This document shows, one piece after another, positions 32,672-44,700 of a stretch of 64,000 nt of DNA. Within the stretch, counting starts at the first letter, position 1, and each line of letters begins with the position of its first letter. The position numbers and the translations under genes were made by a program. This DNA is from Akebia trifoliata (taxonomy: Eukaryota > Streptophyta > Magnoliopsida > Ranunculales > Lardizabalaceae). Location: the NCBI GenBank assembly GCA_017979445.1, contig CM030710.1:11828248-11892247 (forward strand). Direction: 5' to 3'. The notes beneath the pieces were generated by a model. The model made no database searches and was not told the DNA's origin. It worked only from the letters and a program-made list of their open reading frames with translations.

Positions 32672-33490
32672 GATGGATTGAATAGAGCAACCCGGGAACA
32701 CTCACGATAAGTTTGAGTCGTGACCTATAAGAAGGTTTCTAGACTCTAGGTTTACTACGTGCAATGTAATTTATCTAGCCACCCTTGCTCAAGTGTACCT
32801 ATATACCTCTCGATACGTGGTGACTTGGTTTGATATACCGTATAGGTGATAATCTAAAGCTCCAACCCCCTTCTCTGAAGTCAAAAACAGCCAGTTTAAT
32901 CCCCAGTTGAGAGGTGGCTTACAATGCTGAACAAGGGCCCTCTTAAATACCTCTCGTCTAGAATAGACGTAGTCTATTCTTCTCGTACAGTAGGATACAA
33001 CGGGACAAGATCTCGCTTAGACACTGATTTTGACCAAGAAGTGCAATTGGTGAACTTGGATTACCTTTGATATATCGTATAGGTACGAGTTTAGAGTTGT
33101 AGCTTTCATAAATGATTTAGCATCCCACGAGAGGATCGACCACGTACTAGTACTACGTTAGCAATCGGAACATGTGACTGTGTGGCTTACAATAGGTCAA
33201 AGGCTCAGGTCGCTCCAGCCTGGGTGCATCGATATACCTTTCAGAATCACCTGATCAGACGGTACTGATACCCCAGTTTAATATACCCTAAGGTACGTGA
33301 CTGGAGTTGTAGTTTTCATGATTGACGTCGCATCTCCGAAGAGATCGGGTCACGCACTAGTGTCACGTTGGCTATATGGGACATGCAAGTTTGCAAAGCA
33401 ATAAACGTGCCAATGGTGTGTGCAAAACAGGGTGGCGTGTGCCCGGGGCCTTTTTCAGATAAATGGCCCATGGCCAAAATTAAACCATTA
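32672..33490 (-). repeat. Conserved leader block (copy C)
   Basis: Same block as 3045-3865 (A, inverted) and 20805-21615 (E). The paired pentamers are near 32958-32978. The block stands out from the AT-rich leader by its content of ACGT, CACGT and GGGCCC-like words. Confidence 0.7.
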
Positions 33491-35200
33491 CAACATAGAT
33501 TCCACATGAATATTAATCGAAGCATTCAAAATTCATAACATAGATCAAAGTAAGCACATTAGAAAATATATATCAACTATGATTATGGCAAACCAATCAA
33601 TGAATATGGCATAGAATAGTTAATCAGATCCAATCATTGCTACAGGCACAATTTTTTCTTTTATAATTTTTATGGTCTAATCAAGGATTGCTTTGGACGA
33701 CCTCAAAATATATCGAGATTTCAATGGAATATTGAATTGAGGATAGGATGATAATAATTGAGACAAGAGGTGATGATTTTTTCAAAGAGAAGAATTTTTT
33801 TTTTTAAAGAATATTTATCAAACGAATCCATCTCTTGAAATTTTCATTCAAGTAATTTTACTTCATGAAATTTGTCACTCAACAAACTTAAGGTGAAAAT
33901 ATAGCTTACCTAGCTAACACAATAGGATTTCAAATTTTACTAAGAGTCGTCTCGTCAACATGATTACTTCATCAACAATCTAATTCCAAAGGTTTTTTTT
34001 TTTTTTAGAGATTTGATGGAAAAAAGTTCGAATTGAAGAATAAAATTCAAAATGTTTTTTAACTTAAATCCAAGATTTTGAGAGTAGGTGGCTATGAACT
34101 TTAAAATTAAAATTCAAAGCGAAGAATTTTTTCTAAAATTTTCTTTTAAAAGACTGTTAAAATTTCTTCCTCCACAAGATTGTGATGTTGGATCATTTTT
34201 GGGGTGCCACGTGAGATTGTTAATGACTCTTAGTAAGATTTGGGATCTTACCAAATTAGTAAGGCTAGCTCCTCCACAACCTGTTTTTACAAACTCAATG
34301 AACACTTATCAGCAAAAAAAATTACTTCGATTCACAAATCTAAAACAGATCAAATGATAAGATTTTTCTCATTATTATATATATATATATATATAAATCG
34401 ATCAAAGCTTTTTTCAAACACCAAATCAGATTTTTTTTTTATATAGCAATTTCTTTAAACCCTTCCAATCGAATTCAAATCAAGGTATGTTAGACACCAA
34501 TGAAACCTTAATTTAATCCTTCTCTAAACTCCTGATTTAGTAAAACAATCTTTATTTTTATGAACAGAGGTTCAAAAAATGACGTTTTGTAGAAAAATGC
34601 AGCCTAAAGACAAAAGTTTTCAAAGCAATAAGGGCAAAAGAAATCAAGATTCCACCTTGAAATCGTCGTAGCTCAACCGATCTAATCAAGAGGTGCGTTG
34701 GTGAAGGAGGAGAGATGGTAGAGAGAGAGAGAGAAGGAGAGAGATATTTTTTTTTCTGCTATTTTTTTGTCCTCTTCTCATTGGAGAAGAAGATAAAAAC
34801 AACAAAAACCGTTTTCTGCTAACCGCACACCATGAAAAAAATTTTGAAATTTGAAATTTGATTTTTTTTCTTGAAATCCTCTCCTCATCACGAACAACAT
34901 TAAAAAAGGAAAATTTTTATTTCTTAGCGCATCAATCACAAATAATTTATTTGAGAAGAAGATGAAAAATAAAAAATCATTTTCTGCTAACGGCACACCA
35001 CGCAGAAAAAATATTTTTTTATGATTTTTTTTTGTGATTTTTTTTCTTGGAATCCACTCCTCGTCACGAACAACATTAAAAATACAATTTTTTTTTATTT
35101 CTTAGTACCTTACTCTCAAATAATTTATTTTCATAACTTATCACCCATGCATATTAACGTGCTAAAAAAAATTCATCCAAAAAGAAAAAAATAAAAAATT
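33491..35200 (-). other. Untranslated leader of Tat copy C (first part)
   Basis: AT-rich, no supported gene. It contains an (AT)n run at about 34376-34395 and a GA-rich run at 34715-34743. Two near-repeats of about 180 bp (34770-34950 and 34955-35130, each with TTTTCTGCTAAC followed by GCACACCA) suggest a local duplication. It is collinear on the opposite strand with 1400-3000 of copy A. Confidence 0.6.
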
Positions 35201-35205
35201 CTTTT
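35201..35205. repeat. Target-site duplication CTTTT (left)
   Basis: CTTTT directly before the 5' LTR; an identical copy follows the 3' LTR at 44889-44893. A perfect 5-bp duplication is what Ty3/gypsy integrase makes. Confidence 0.9.
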
Positions 35206-35783
35206 TGTAACATCCCGAATTTTTAATTCGTATCTCAAGGAAAATAAATAGTGGAATTTAAGAAAATCTTGAAAGTGGGATTTAGGGGTAAAACTTTATG
35301 ATGTTTATGATCATTTTTAATGGAATCTGACCTCACCATTAGATTCAAAATGATAGAAAAACATAGTTTAACCTGTAAGCACGCTCAAATGTGAGTCCGA
35401 ATATAAAAGTTACAATATCCTCGATTATCGGGTCGGACCAGGCTAAAATAGTGACTTTTTATTGGAGCTATAATTTTTAAAATTCGATCATACCATTGGG
35501 TTCATAACGAAAAATTATTCAACATAGACTATTTATTTGTCATTTTTGGAGATCAAGAAGTTGAATTATCGCCAAAAACGAAAACGACATCAAGTTATGG
35601 GTCACGTCAAGCCAAAAATGTAAATTTTTGATAGAGACATAATTTGTAGAAATTGACTATACCATTAGATCCGGAATGAAAAATTAGGCGAAATAGAGTA
35701 TTCATTTGTCAGTTTTGGAGACCGAATGACCAAGTTATCGTCGATCAAAACAATAGGCGAAATACCGAATTCGTCCCAAATAT

Positions 35784-35793
35784 TATATAAATA
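35784..35793 (+). promoter_or_regulatory. TATA box of the young 5' LTR
   Basis: TATATAAATA, kept in the 3' LTR at 42311-42320. An RNA start about 30 nt downstream would place the ATG of the 204-codon frame (35859) as the first one in the transcript, by inference. Confidence 0.65.
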
Positions 35794-35858
35794 ATATTTA
35801 AATTTTTTTTTTAATCTCATCTTCCCCAACGCGTCTAAACAGCCGAGACCTATACGAA

Positions 35859-36473
35859 ATGACATTTTTTTTCTCTTCGACCTTCCACCTCAGATCTCTC
35901 GCAAACGGTCCACTTTCGACGATCGCCGCAGAAGAGAAAAAGGTCTGCAGCTTCGTTCTCTACAAAACCCACCCAACCTTTCTTCATTTCACTTTCTATT
36001 TCACCCGATATCGTCAAAAATCAGTCGTATTTGGATACGAAAATTTCGAAACTTTGACCTCGGATTTCGTCCGTTTCATGGTCAAATCGCTTTCCGACGC
36101 AAAAGGGAGAAACGTCCGCAGCCTCATTCTCTACATAACCCAACCAAGTTCCTTTCGTTTTCTCGTCTTTTTCACCCCGTATAGTCAAAAATCAGCCGTA
36201 TTTTTATACGGAGATTTTCGTAACTTCGACCTCGGTTTTCATCGATTTCGGGGTCAAACCGTCTTTCGCCGTAGAAGGGAGAAGAGACGAGCACATCGAG
36301 ATCTTCGAAACCACCAAGCGAGTTTCGAAAATCAACCGCTTCGAAGTTCGGTCCATCTCGATTACCGCACCAATCGCCTCGATTTCCGTGCACGTACTTC
36401 AATTCCGTCGCCTAGTGATTGTAAGGAACTCTCAATTTCTATTAGTAATCTAGATTGTGAAAATTGCATTTAG
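35859..36473 (+). other. 204-codon open frame inside the 5' LTR
   Basis: The frame starts MTFFFSSTFHLRSLANGPLS and is rich in Phe, Ser and Arg; no family is recognised. It contains two copies of a 57-residue unit (VCSFVLYKTHP... and VRSLILYITQP...), reflecting a 171-bp duplication. The copy in the 3' LTR (42386-43000) is also open over all 204 codons. Of the 13 substitutions between them 10 change the residue and 3 are silent, about what is expected without selection. A real protein is therefore not shown; the segment could equally be a transcribed, CG-richer leader. Confidence 0.35.
35943..36284 (+). repeat. 171-bp tandem duplication inside the 5' LTR
   Basis: GTCTGCAGC at 35943 and GTCCGCAGCC at 36114 start two diverged copies; further shared words are TCAAAAATCAG and GACCTCGG. 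The length is a multiple of three, so the open frame is kept. The 3' LTR has the same duplication (about 42470-42811). Confidence 0.8.
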
Positions 36474-38360
36474 GATTTTATCGAAAAATTTGGATGTATT
36501 TTTAAAATATAGAATTATTTTGTTATTTCAAAAATTCACGCCAGAAATTGCATGTTTGATATGTTTAATTGTATTTTTAATAATTATACGTGGGTAGGGT
36601 ATTTTAACGGGTTATTGCCATAAATTGGGTCTTGTGCATTGCTCGGACCCCGTTTTGATATGAAATTTGTATTTTTTTTTCAATATTATTGATAGAAATA
36701 AATTCTATAGTTGAAAAATGTGATTTAATATTCAATGAACTCATATTGAGTTGATGAATATCAGAAAATGGATATTTTATGAAGATTGAAAACTGTAAAA
36801 GTCGAAAAAAGGAAAAAAGGGTATGAAACGGTAAAATGTCAGAGTCACACTCGAGGGGTGATGTCTGCATTTTACGTTGTTGTGTTGTATGCAGGTTGGT
36901 GAACGGATATCCAGGGATAATGTTACTGGTTTCATGTTTATTTACTTTCTGTTAGCGCGAGGCGCTCTGTTATGTTATTTATTTTAGGCCGGGTGGCCAC
37001 ACTTGCATGGTAGGAAACTGGATATCTATTCTCAACCTTGTATTGTTAATTTCTCTTTTATTTTCAAATGAAAATAATATACATATGTAGCTATTTTGTG
37101 AGCTGTTAAAGAGTTTGTGAATGCCTGAAGGGATAGTGCGTCATATCATCCGGAGTGGTGTACTATCCTGGGATGTACGGTAGGGACCACCAAACTCATA
37201 CGTGGTATGGGACGCGTATGAGAGTGGAGTCACAACTGGAATCCGGGTTTATTCCTCTCTATCTTTACTAGTGAACTTGTAATGTAAAGGTAGTCGTATA
37301 CGAATGGTTTGTATATTTGGGAATCACATGCACGCCTGATAGGCATAAACGAAGATGATTAGTCAGTGATCACTAACAATCTATAGTAGTCGAACGTTCT
37401 GACACATCGAAAAGAGACCCATTGCTTACGGTCACGTCAAACGGCCAGCCTGAGCCGGATAAATGGTCAACCAAGTGTGGTAAGTGCAGCGACCGGTCAC
37501 AAAATCAGGAACTAAAAGCCAGAGAGAAATTGTAACATCATGTCCTGACTGGGAGCGATCCAGTCGTGAATCCCAACACTCTAATTCCAATACTCCACCA
37601 TTGTGTATTATGTATCTGTTGTTTATTTTGATATATAAAATGAAATCCATGTTTATTATTTCCCTTTGATCAATTAGATTTGTATAAAAAGATAATGTTA
37701 TAGTGAGTATTGTTGATCGATGTAATGTGAGTTTTAAAATGTTTAGTTGTTCATCCCTGGCTGTATGTACCAGTTAATCGTAATTTCTTCTGTAAAACTT
37801 TGATTATTTTAAAATGATTCAGTATGCTTATTCGTTCATGTTAGGAGGGGTTATTGGCAGAAATTGTTTGTTTCCCTACTGGGTAACCATTGTTACTCAC
37901 CCTTTCCTTCTCCATTTTTTTTAGTTTCAGATTCAGAGCTTGGCGAGGCAAGTATAGAGTACAAATGAGGATCATCTGGTTGGTCAGATAGACAACCAGA
38001 ATTCGTCACCTGGTAAGTACTAGGCCCATACCCCCTAGTGGTGTCAATTCCCCCAAATAGTTTTATAGATTTTGTCTTGAGTGTTAGGATTTCTGTTAGA
38101 GTGAGAAATTTTGTATAATCCTGTATTCTAGTTATTCTTCCGCACTCTGATCTTTCGTATGTTATTAGACGTATATAAGCTTCCGCTAGTATTATATTTT
38201 ATATATGTATGCAGGATTGTATGTCGGTTATCAGGTGCAGGTTGAACGCCTTGGAATGCTAACATAAACAGAGGAGACCATGCCGAAATTTCGAGGTGTT
38301 ACATAATACCTTGAGATCTGACATGGGGATTTGTGTTAGCGTTTGGCGGGGCGCCACAGA

Positions 38361-38372
38361 TGGTATCAGAGC
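38361..38372 (+). other. Primer-binding site, initiator-Met tRNA type
   Basis: TGGTATCAGAGC, two nucleotides after the 5' LTR, complementary to the 3' end of plant initiator tRNA-Met, the standard primer of chromovirus elements. Confidence 0.9.
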
Positions 38373-39420
38373 ATAGTATTAGATCCGTATGGGATACTGA
38401 TCTGCTATGTTTTGAAGAGTTGACTGATACCACATATATTAGAGCAATAATCATAGAGTGTCAATAGGAATTCGGTATCCAAGCTCATTAGTAATTCCGT
38501 ATTGGAATTATGAGTTCTTCCGTGTCTAGATGTTTATAGAGCCTAGTAAGCATAGGATATGATTCTAGGTTTGTTCTGTTAGTAATGGAAATGGAGTCCA
38601 TTACTATGTTTCAAGCTACGGTAGAATTTATAGTTGCATAAGAGTGGTTTTGACCTTATTCTGATAAGTTCTTTGTTACGGATAAACACAAACGAGAGAA
38701 GTGGACGAGATAGAGGCCAAAACGCAACAGAGACAAGATAGGTTCTGGATCAGACATTTGACCCGATATCACAACTAATGTCAATCATTGGACAGGTGAC
38801 TGAGTCTCTTGACAAGTTTAGAGAAGAAATATGAATAATACCACCACCACCACCTTGAAGCCAAATGGAAAGAAGGCAATTAGTTTCTAATAAGCGACAA
38901 ACAATTATGAAACTAACAAATTCATAGGAAAAATAACAATAAGTGGGGAGTGATATTATAGACATACCAACTCAATGGATGGAGGAATTTCATAAGAAAT
39001 AATAACATATACTACTAAATCCATCGAAAGAAAAAGTTGTGGTATGTTATCAGTGTAACAAATCGGGACATAAAGGAGAGCAATGTTCGGGTCAACGTTA
39101 GTTGATTAAGGATGTGTGGCTCTGAAAGATGTTAGACAAACCAATGTATGAGACAATGAGGCCATCATATTTTAATAAAGTTGATAACATACTCGTGTCA
39201 CCCCGAATAGACAAGATTAACGATTAGAAACGAGAAATGATACAAGACTTACCATGATTGCAAGGTGCACCATTAAATCTAAGAAATGAGGAAGCGCTGG
39301 ACTTATTCTCAAGAGACTTATACTATTCCACCTCAGGGACCATTACCACAAGTCGTGCCTTTGAAGAATGAGAAAATTCTCCAGCCCAAAGGACATGTAA
39401 ATCCAGGGATGTGATTATAG
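38373..39420 (+). pseudogene. Gag N-terminal remnant with a zinc knuckle ahead of the gag domain
   Basis: The segment at about 38760-38850 translates to QLMSIIGQVTESLDKFREEI followed by a Pro run, typical of the gag N-terminus. A complete zinc knuckle CYQCNKSGHKGEQC (C-x2-C-x4-H-x4-C) is encoded at 39044-39086. In normal gag the knuckle follows the capsid domain, but here the capsid domain comes after it (39421-40250), with its own second knuckle. This suggests that parts of two gag copies are joined. Stops interrupt all frames. Confidence 0.55.
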
Positions 39421-40250
39421 AATTTTCAACGATTACACCTACCAAGATTTAAGGGTTTTTCCGATCTGATTAAAGTAAATGAATGGGTTTTGAAGACCTG
39501 AAAGATTTTGAGTGTCATGTGATGCCGGAGAGATCAGTGGGTGACGGTGACTATATTCCAATTGGACGGGGATGCTAGTCATCACGTTTTAAAATGAATG
39601 TATTGGGAGATGGATTGTTTGAGTGGGTAGACTTCGAGAGGATAGATTTATATTTGAGACTACTCAAGAAATCAAGCACCAAGAGTTTTTGAGATTAGTG
39701 CAAGGTCATCTATCAATTATAGACTAAGATATGATGTACATTAGGTTGTCACGATATGCACTCGAGCTTATCCTTACAGATCTGTAGAAGGCCTGTAAAT
39801 TATTTAGAGGACTATAAACTTACCTAAGGGCCAGGAGGTCGATGATTGAGGCTACCAATTATAGAGATACGGTAAATCGAGATTAAAGGATAAAATGAGA
39901 GGAGATAGAGTTTCAGACCTCTAAGGGGCAAATGAGTTGACCTTAGATTTCTTTTCTTCCCAGATCAAATCGATCAAGAGGTCGATGTATTTGAGGCTAA
40001 TCTTCCCTAGATCAGTGTATCCACAATATAGAACTCCTTCACTATCAAGTTGTAGAGTTCCCCAATTGCCGAGTTATAGAGTAATTGGAGCGCCAATGAT
40101 GCCAACATGGCCAAAGGAATCAATAAGGTAGGTTCAGGGCCTACAAACCCCAGTCTACCAACTGGTTACTCCACAAAGATCTACGAAGATAAAATCATTA
40201 ACATTGTTACGCGTGTGGTCAGGTGGAACATATTAGGAAATAATGCCCTC
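39421..40250 (+). pseudogene. gag: Gag capsid domain and second zinc knuckle, broken
   Basis: Around 39440 the sequence translates to PPRFKGFSDLIKVNEWVLKT, then FQLDGDASHHVLK near 39560, both landmarks of the retrotransposon gag domain (relatives read F-x-G-x3-P...W and FQLEGDA..W). A relic of the helix with LVQGHLSI...Y..RLSRYA..L follows near 39690-39780. The nucleocapsid knuckle at 40205-40246 reads CYACGQVEHIRK, a stop, then C, so it is inactive. At least five stops are spread over the region. Confidence 0.65.
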
Positions 40251-41718
40251 TATCACAGTCGCGAGCAAGGGTTATGACCCAAGAGAAGATACCTGTCTCC
40301 GACGAAGTTTTGGAAAGTACGATTTCTAATTATAATGTGAGAACGTGGAGTTTTACACAATATTGGTTCCTCTAGATTATATAATTCTATAAAGAGTTTG
40401 CACACTTGCTAGAGCTAGAAACAACTAGCACAGGTCAAGTAATGAAATTATTTATGCCATTGGGAAGCCTTGCGAAGAAAGAATAAGATTTTTGGAAGAT
40501 CATTTAAGAACTTACAAAATAGGTATTAGAATAATTGTAAAGTGTGAAAAGACAAGTGATGTTCAATTGGTACGCTAGTCTTTATATCAATAGTCTAGTC
40601 AATTAGTCGTATATTATGTTAGTAGATAAGTAAGTGTTTCTTCTATATCCTTCATGTCGAGAGCTACTTCCTCAAATATCAACACAGGGAGTTGCGTATC
40701 TTTCCTTTCGATGGAAGATGGCTTAACTTTGGGAGGCCTAACGACTGAACTATTAGATAAAACAGCTCTTGCTTTACGACTTCTTGAATCGATTCTCCTC
40801 CTTTGAAAAAAATAAATCATCTTTTTCTTTTTATCCTTCTATCATCGGTGTCAGTTCTAACTCTTCTTTTGCCTTCTCATTTCACAATCGCCTTCTAATA
40901 GAGGAATTCATTATTATCGTTCTTGTTACGTGATCAATTCTTTCTACAGCCAAGCACTAACTTCGAGACTTCGATCGTGACTTATTTTCATTCTTCGAAA
41001 CAAAAGCGCTATAAGTAGAGATAATGATTCCGTTGAAGCAGCGACTACCACCTGCCTGTGCCCACATCCATCCTAAAGAGATTTAGTAGAGTATAAGTTA
41101 GGAGGTGGGTCGATGTAAAATGTGAGAAAGAATAATCTTGTGACAATGTTGCATTAATGGTTACTTAATGGAATTGTGAGAAAATAAATGTAGGATTTAT
41201 CCCCTCGAGTAAGATTTTAAATTATAAAGGTTATGACAGAGGTTTTGAGGAAATATCGCAATAAGTAAAAATGTAATATCGAATTGAATATAAAGATAGT
41301 GGTGTGTTTGCGGTAAGACTATGCATTGAGGAGTAATATTCATAACAATTATGAGTAAAACATAATAGACGATGTAATTGATGAGAGAAGTAAAGATGAA
41401 GAATAAATAAGATGTGAAAGGATTGTGGTTGATAGACATTGGTGGGGAAGTGATACAAGTTAAATTGATTGTTATCTTAGGATTATACAAATAATGGATT
41501 AGTTGGAGTATGGGTTTAAAATAGAGTGATTAATTAATTAATATATTAGGCTGACAAAATATGGGAGACATAAGTCTACGAGTTATAAATGAGATTGGCT
41601 TGGGACTAAGAATAGATAGTAATCGAAAATAGGTAGTGTTTATTATACATGTCGTGTTAGTGGAATTGCGACAAAGTTTGAAAAGTATGATTTCAATTTC
41701 GATGACGAAATTTTTATT
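40251..41718 (+). other. Non-coding internal part of the young element
   Basis: No pol motif is visible. 41030-41730 is collinear with 48470-49553 of copy F, including a relic of the integrase SH3-like region near 41235 and the phrase before the polypurine tract. The interval expected to hold protease to integrase (about 3 kb) is missing. Confidence 0.6.
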
Positions 41719-41730
41719 AAGGGGGGAGAA
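41719..41730 (+). other. Polypurine tract of the young element
   Basis: AAGGGGGGAGAA immediately before the 3' LTR; copy F has AAAGGGGGAGAA at the same place (49542-49553). Confidence 0.9.
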
Positions 41731-44700
41731 TGTAACATCCCGAATTTTTAATTCGTATCTCGAGGAAAATAAATAGTGGAATTTTAAGAAAATCTTGAAA
41801 GTGGGATTTAGGGGTAAAACTTTATGATGTTTATGATCATTTTTAATGGAATCTGACCTCACCATTAGATTCAAAATGATAGAAAAACATAGTTTAGCCT
41901 GTAAGCACGCTCAAATGTGAGTCCGAATATAAAAGTTACAAAATCCTCGATTATCGGGTCGGACCAGGCTAAAATAGTGACTTTTTATTGGAGCAATAAT
42001 TTTTAAAATTCGATCATACCATTGGGTTCATAACGAAAAATTATTCAACATAGACTATTTATTTGTCATTTTTGGAGATCAGGAAGTTGAATTATCGCCA
42101 AAAACGAAAACGACATCAAGTTTATGGGTTACGTCAGGCCAAAAATGTAAATTTTTGATAGAGACATAATTTGTAGAAATTGACTATACCATTAGATCCG
42201 GAATGAAAAATTAGGCGAAATAGAGTATTCATTTGTCAGTTTTGGAGACCGAATGACCAAGTTATCGTCGATCAAAATAATAGGCGAAATACCGAATTCG
42301 TCCCAAATATTATATAAATAATATTTAAATTTTTTTTTTAATCTCATCTTCCCCAACGCGTCTAAACAGCCGAGACCTATACGAAATGACATTTTTTTTC
42401 TCTTCGACCTTCCACCTCAGATCTCTCGCAAACGGTCCACTTTCGACGATCGTCGCAGAAGAGAATAAGGTCCGCAGCTTCGTTCTCTACAAAACCCACC
42501 CAACCTTTCTTCATTTCACTTTCTATTTCACCCGATATCGTCAAAAATCAGCCGTATTTGGATACGGAAATTTTGAAACTTTGACCTCGGATTTCGTCCG
42601 TTTCATGGTCAAATCGCTTTCCGACGCAGAAGGGAGAAACGTCCGCAGCCTCATTCTCTACATAACCCAACCAAGTTCCTTTCGTTTTCTCGTCTTTTTC
42701 ACCCCGTATAGTCAAAAATCAGCCGTATTTTTATACGGAGATTTTCGTAACTTCGACCTCGGTTTTCATCGATTTCGGGGTCAAACCGTCTTTCGCCGTA
42801 GAAGGGAGAAGAGACGAGCACATCGAGATCTTCGAAACCACCAAGCCAGTTTCGAAAATCAGTCGCTTCGAAGTTCGGTCCATCTCGATTACCGCACCAA
42901 TCGCTTCGATTTCCGTGCACGTGCTTCAATTCCGTCGCCTAGTAATTGTAAGGAACTCTCAATTTCTATTAGTAATCTAGATTGTGAAAATTGCATTTAG
43001 GATTTTATCGAAAAATTTGGATGTATTTTTAAAATATAGAATTATTTTGTTATTTCAAAAATTCACGCCAGAAATTGCATGTTTGATATGTTTAATTGTA
43101 TTTTTAATAAATTATACGTGGGTAGGGTATTTTAACGGGTTATTGCCATAAATTGGGTCTTGTGCACTGCTCGGACCCCGTTTTGATATGAAATTTGTAT
43201 TTTTTTTTCAATATTATTGATAGAAATAAATTCTATAGTTGAAAAATGTGATTTAATATTCAATGAACTCATATTAAGTTGATGAATATCAGAAAATGGA
43301 TATTTTATGAAGAGATTGAAAACTGTAAAAGTCGAAAAAAGGGAAAAAGGGTATGAAACGGCAAAATGTCAGAGTCACACTCGAGGGGTGATGTCTGCAT
43401 TTTACGTTGTTGTGTTGTATGCAGGTTGGTGAACGGATATTCAGGGATAATGTTACTGGTTGCATGTTTATTTACTTTCTGTTAGCGCGAGGCGCTCTGT
43501 TATGTTATTTATTTTAGGCCGGGTGGCCACACTTGCATGGTAGGAAACTGGATATCTATTCTCAACCTTGTATTGTTAATTTCTCTTTTATTTTCAAATG
43601 AAAATAATATACATATGTAGCTATTTTGTGAGCTGTTAAAGAGTTTGTGAATGCCTGAAGGGATAGTGCGTCATATCATCCGGAGTGGTGTACTATCCTG
43701 GGATGTACGGTAGGGACCACCAAGCTCATACGTGGTATGGGACGCGTATGAGAGTGGAGTCACAACTGGAATCCGGGTTATTCCTCTCTATCTTTACCAA
43801 TGAACTTGTAATGTAAAGGTGGTCGTATACGAATGGTTTGTATATTTGGGAATCACATGCACGCCTGATAGGCATAGACGAAGATGATTAGTCAGTGATC
43901 ACTAACAATCTATAGTAGTCGAACGTTCTGACACATCGAAAAGAGACCCATTACTTACGGTCACGTCAAACGGCCAGCCTGAGCCGGATAAATGGTCAAC
44001 TAAGTGTGGTAAGTGCAGCGACCGGCCACAAAATCAGGAACTAAAAGCCAGAGAGAAATTGTAACATCATGTCCTGACTGGGAGCGATCCAGTCGTGAAT
44101 CCCAACACTCTAATTCCAATACTCCACCATTGTGTATTATGTATATGTTGTTTATTTTGATATATAAAATGAAATCCATGTTTATTATTTCCCTTTGATC
44201 AATTAGATTTGTATAAAAAGATAATGTTATAGTGAGTATTGCTGATCGATTGTAATGTGAGTTTTAAAATGTTTAGTTGTTCATCCCTGGCTGTATGTAC
44301 CAGTTAATCGTAATTTCTTCTGTAAAACTTTGATTATTTTAAAATGATTCAGTATGCTTATTCGTTCATGTTAGGAGGGGTTATTGGCAGAAATTGTTTG
44401 TTTCCCTACTGGGTAACCATTGTTACTCACCCTTTCCTTCTCCATTTTTTTTAGTTTCAGATTCAAAGCTTGGCGAGGCAAGTATAGAGTACGAATGAGG
44501 ATCATCTGGTTAGTCAGATAGACAACCAGAATTTGTCACCTGGTAAGTACTAGGGCTATACCCCCTAGTGGTGTCAATTCCCCCAAATAGTTTTATAGAT
44601 TTTGTCTTGAGTGTTAGGATTTCTATTAGAGTGAGAAATTTCGTATAATCCTGTATTCTAGTTATTCTTCCGCACTCTGATCTTTCGTATGTTATTAGAC

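Larger units (their letters stand above)
26102..35205 (-). mobile_element. Tat copy C, 3' part (3' LTR to leader)
   Basis: Larger half of copy C, split by the element at 35206-44888; the other half is 44894-46855. On the minus strand: leader (35205-33491), leader block, gag, pre-RT fragment, integrase end, 3' UTR, 53-bp array, polypurine tract and truncated 3' LTR. Most of pol is deleted. Its two LTRs share features absent from A and H, such as a GGGGGGCTCTAAGG word, which supports their belonging to one element. Confidence 0.8.
35206..38358 (+). mobile_element. 5' LTR of the young Tekay-like element
   Basis: Starts TGTAACATCC and ends GGGGCGCCACA. It holds a TATA box (35784-35793), a 204-codon open frame (35859-36473), a 171-bp internal duplication, the palindromes AGTGATCACT (37365-37374) and GAACGTTC (37392-37399), and a U5 end conserved with the LTRs at 1-980, 41731-44888 and 49554-51771. 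Confidence 0.95.

Noticed and set aside
36172..36402. Antisense 76-codon ORF within the LTR open frame (also 42699-42929)
   Set aside because: It is a shadow of the CG-richer segment on the other strand; no independent evidence.
41197..41874. Minus-strand ORFs of 97 and 114 codons near the 3' LTR of the young element
   Set aside because: They run antisense across internal sequence and LTR start and show no family motif.
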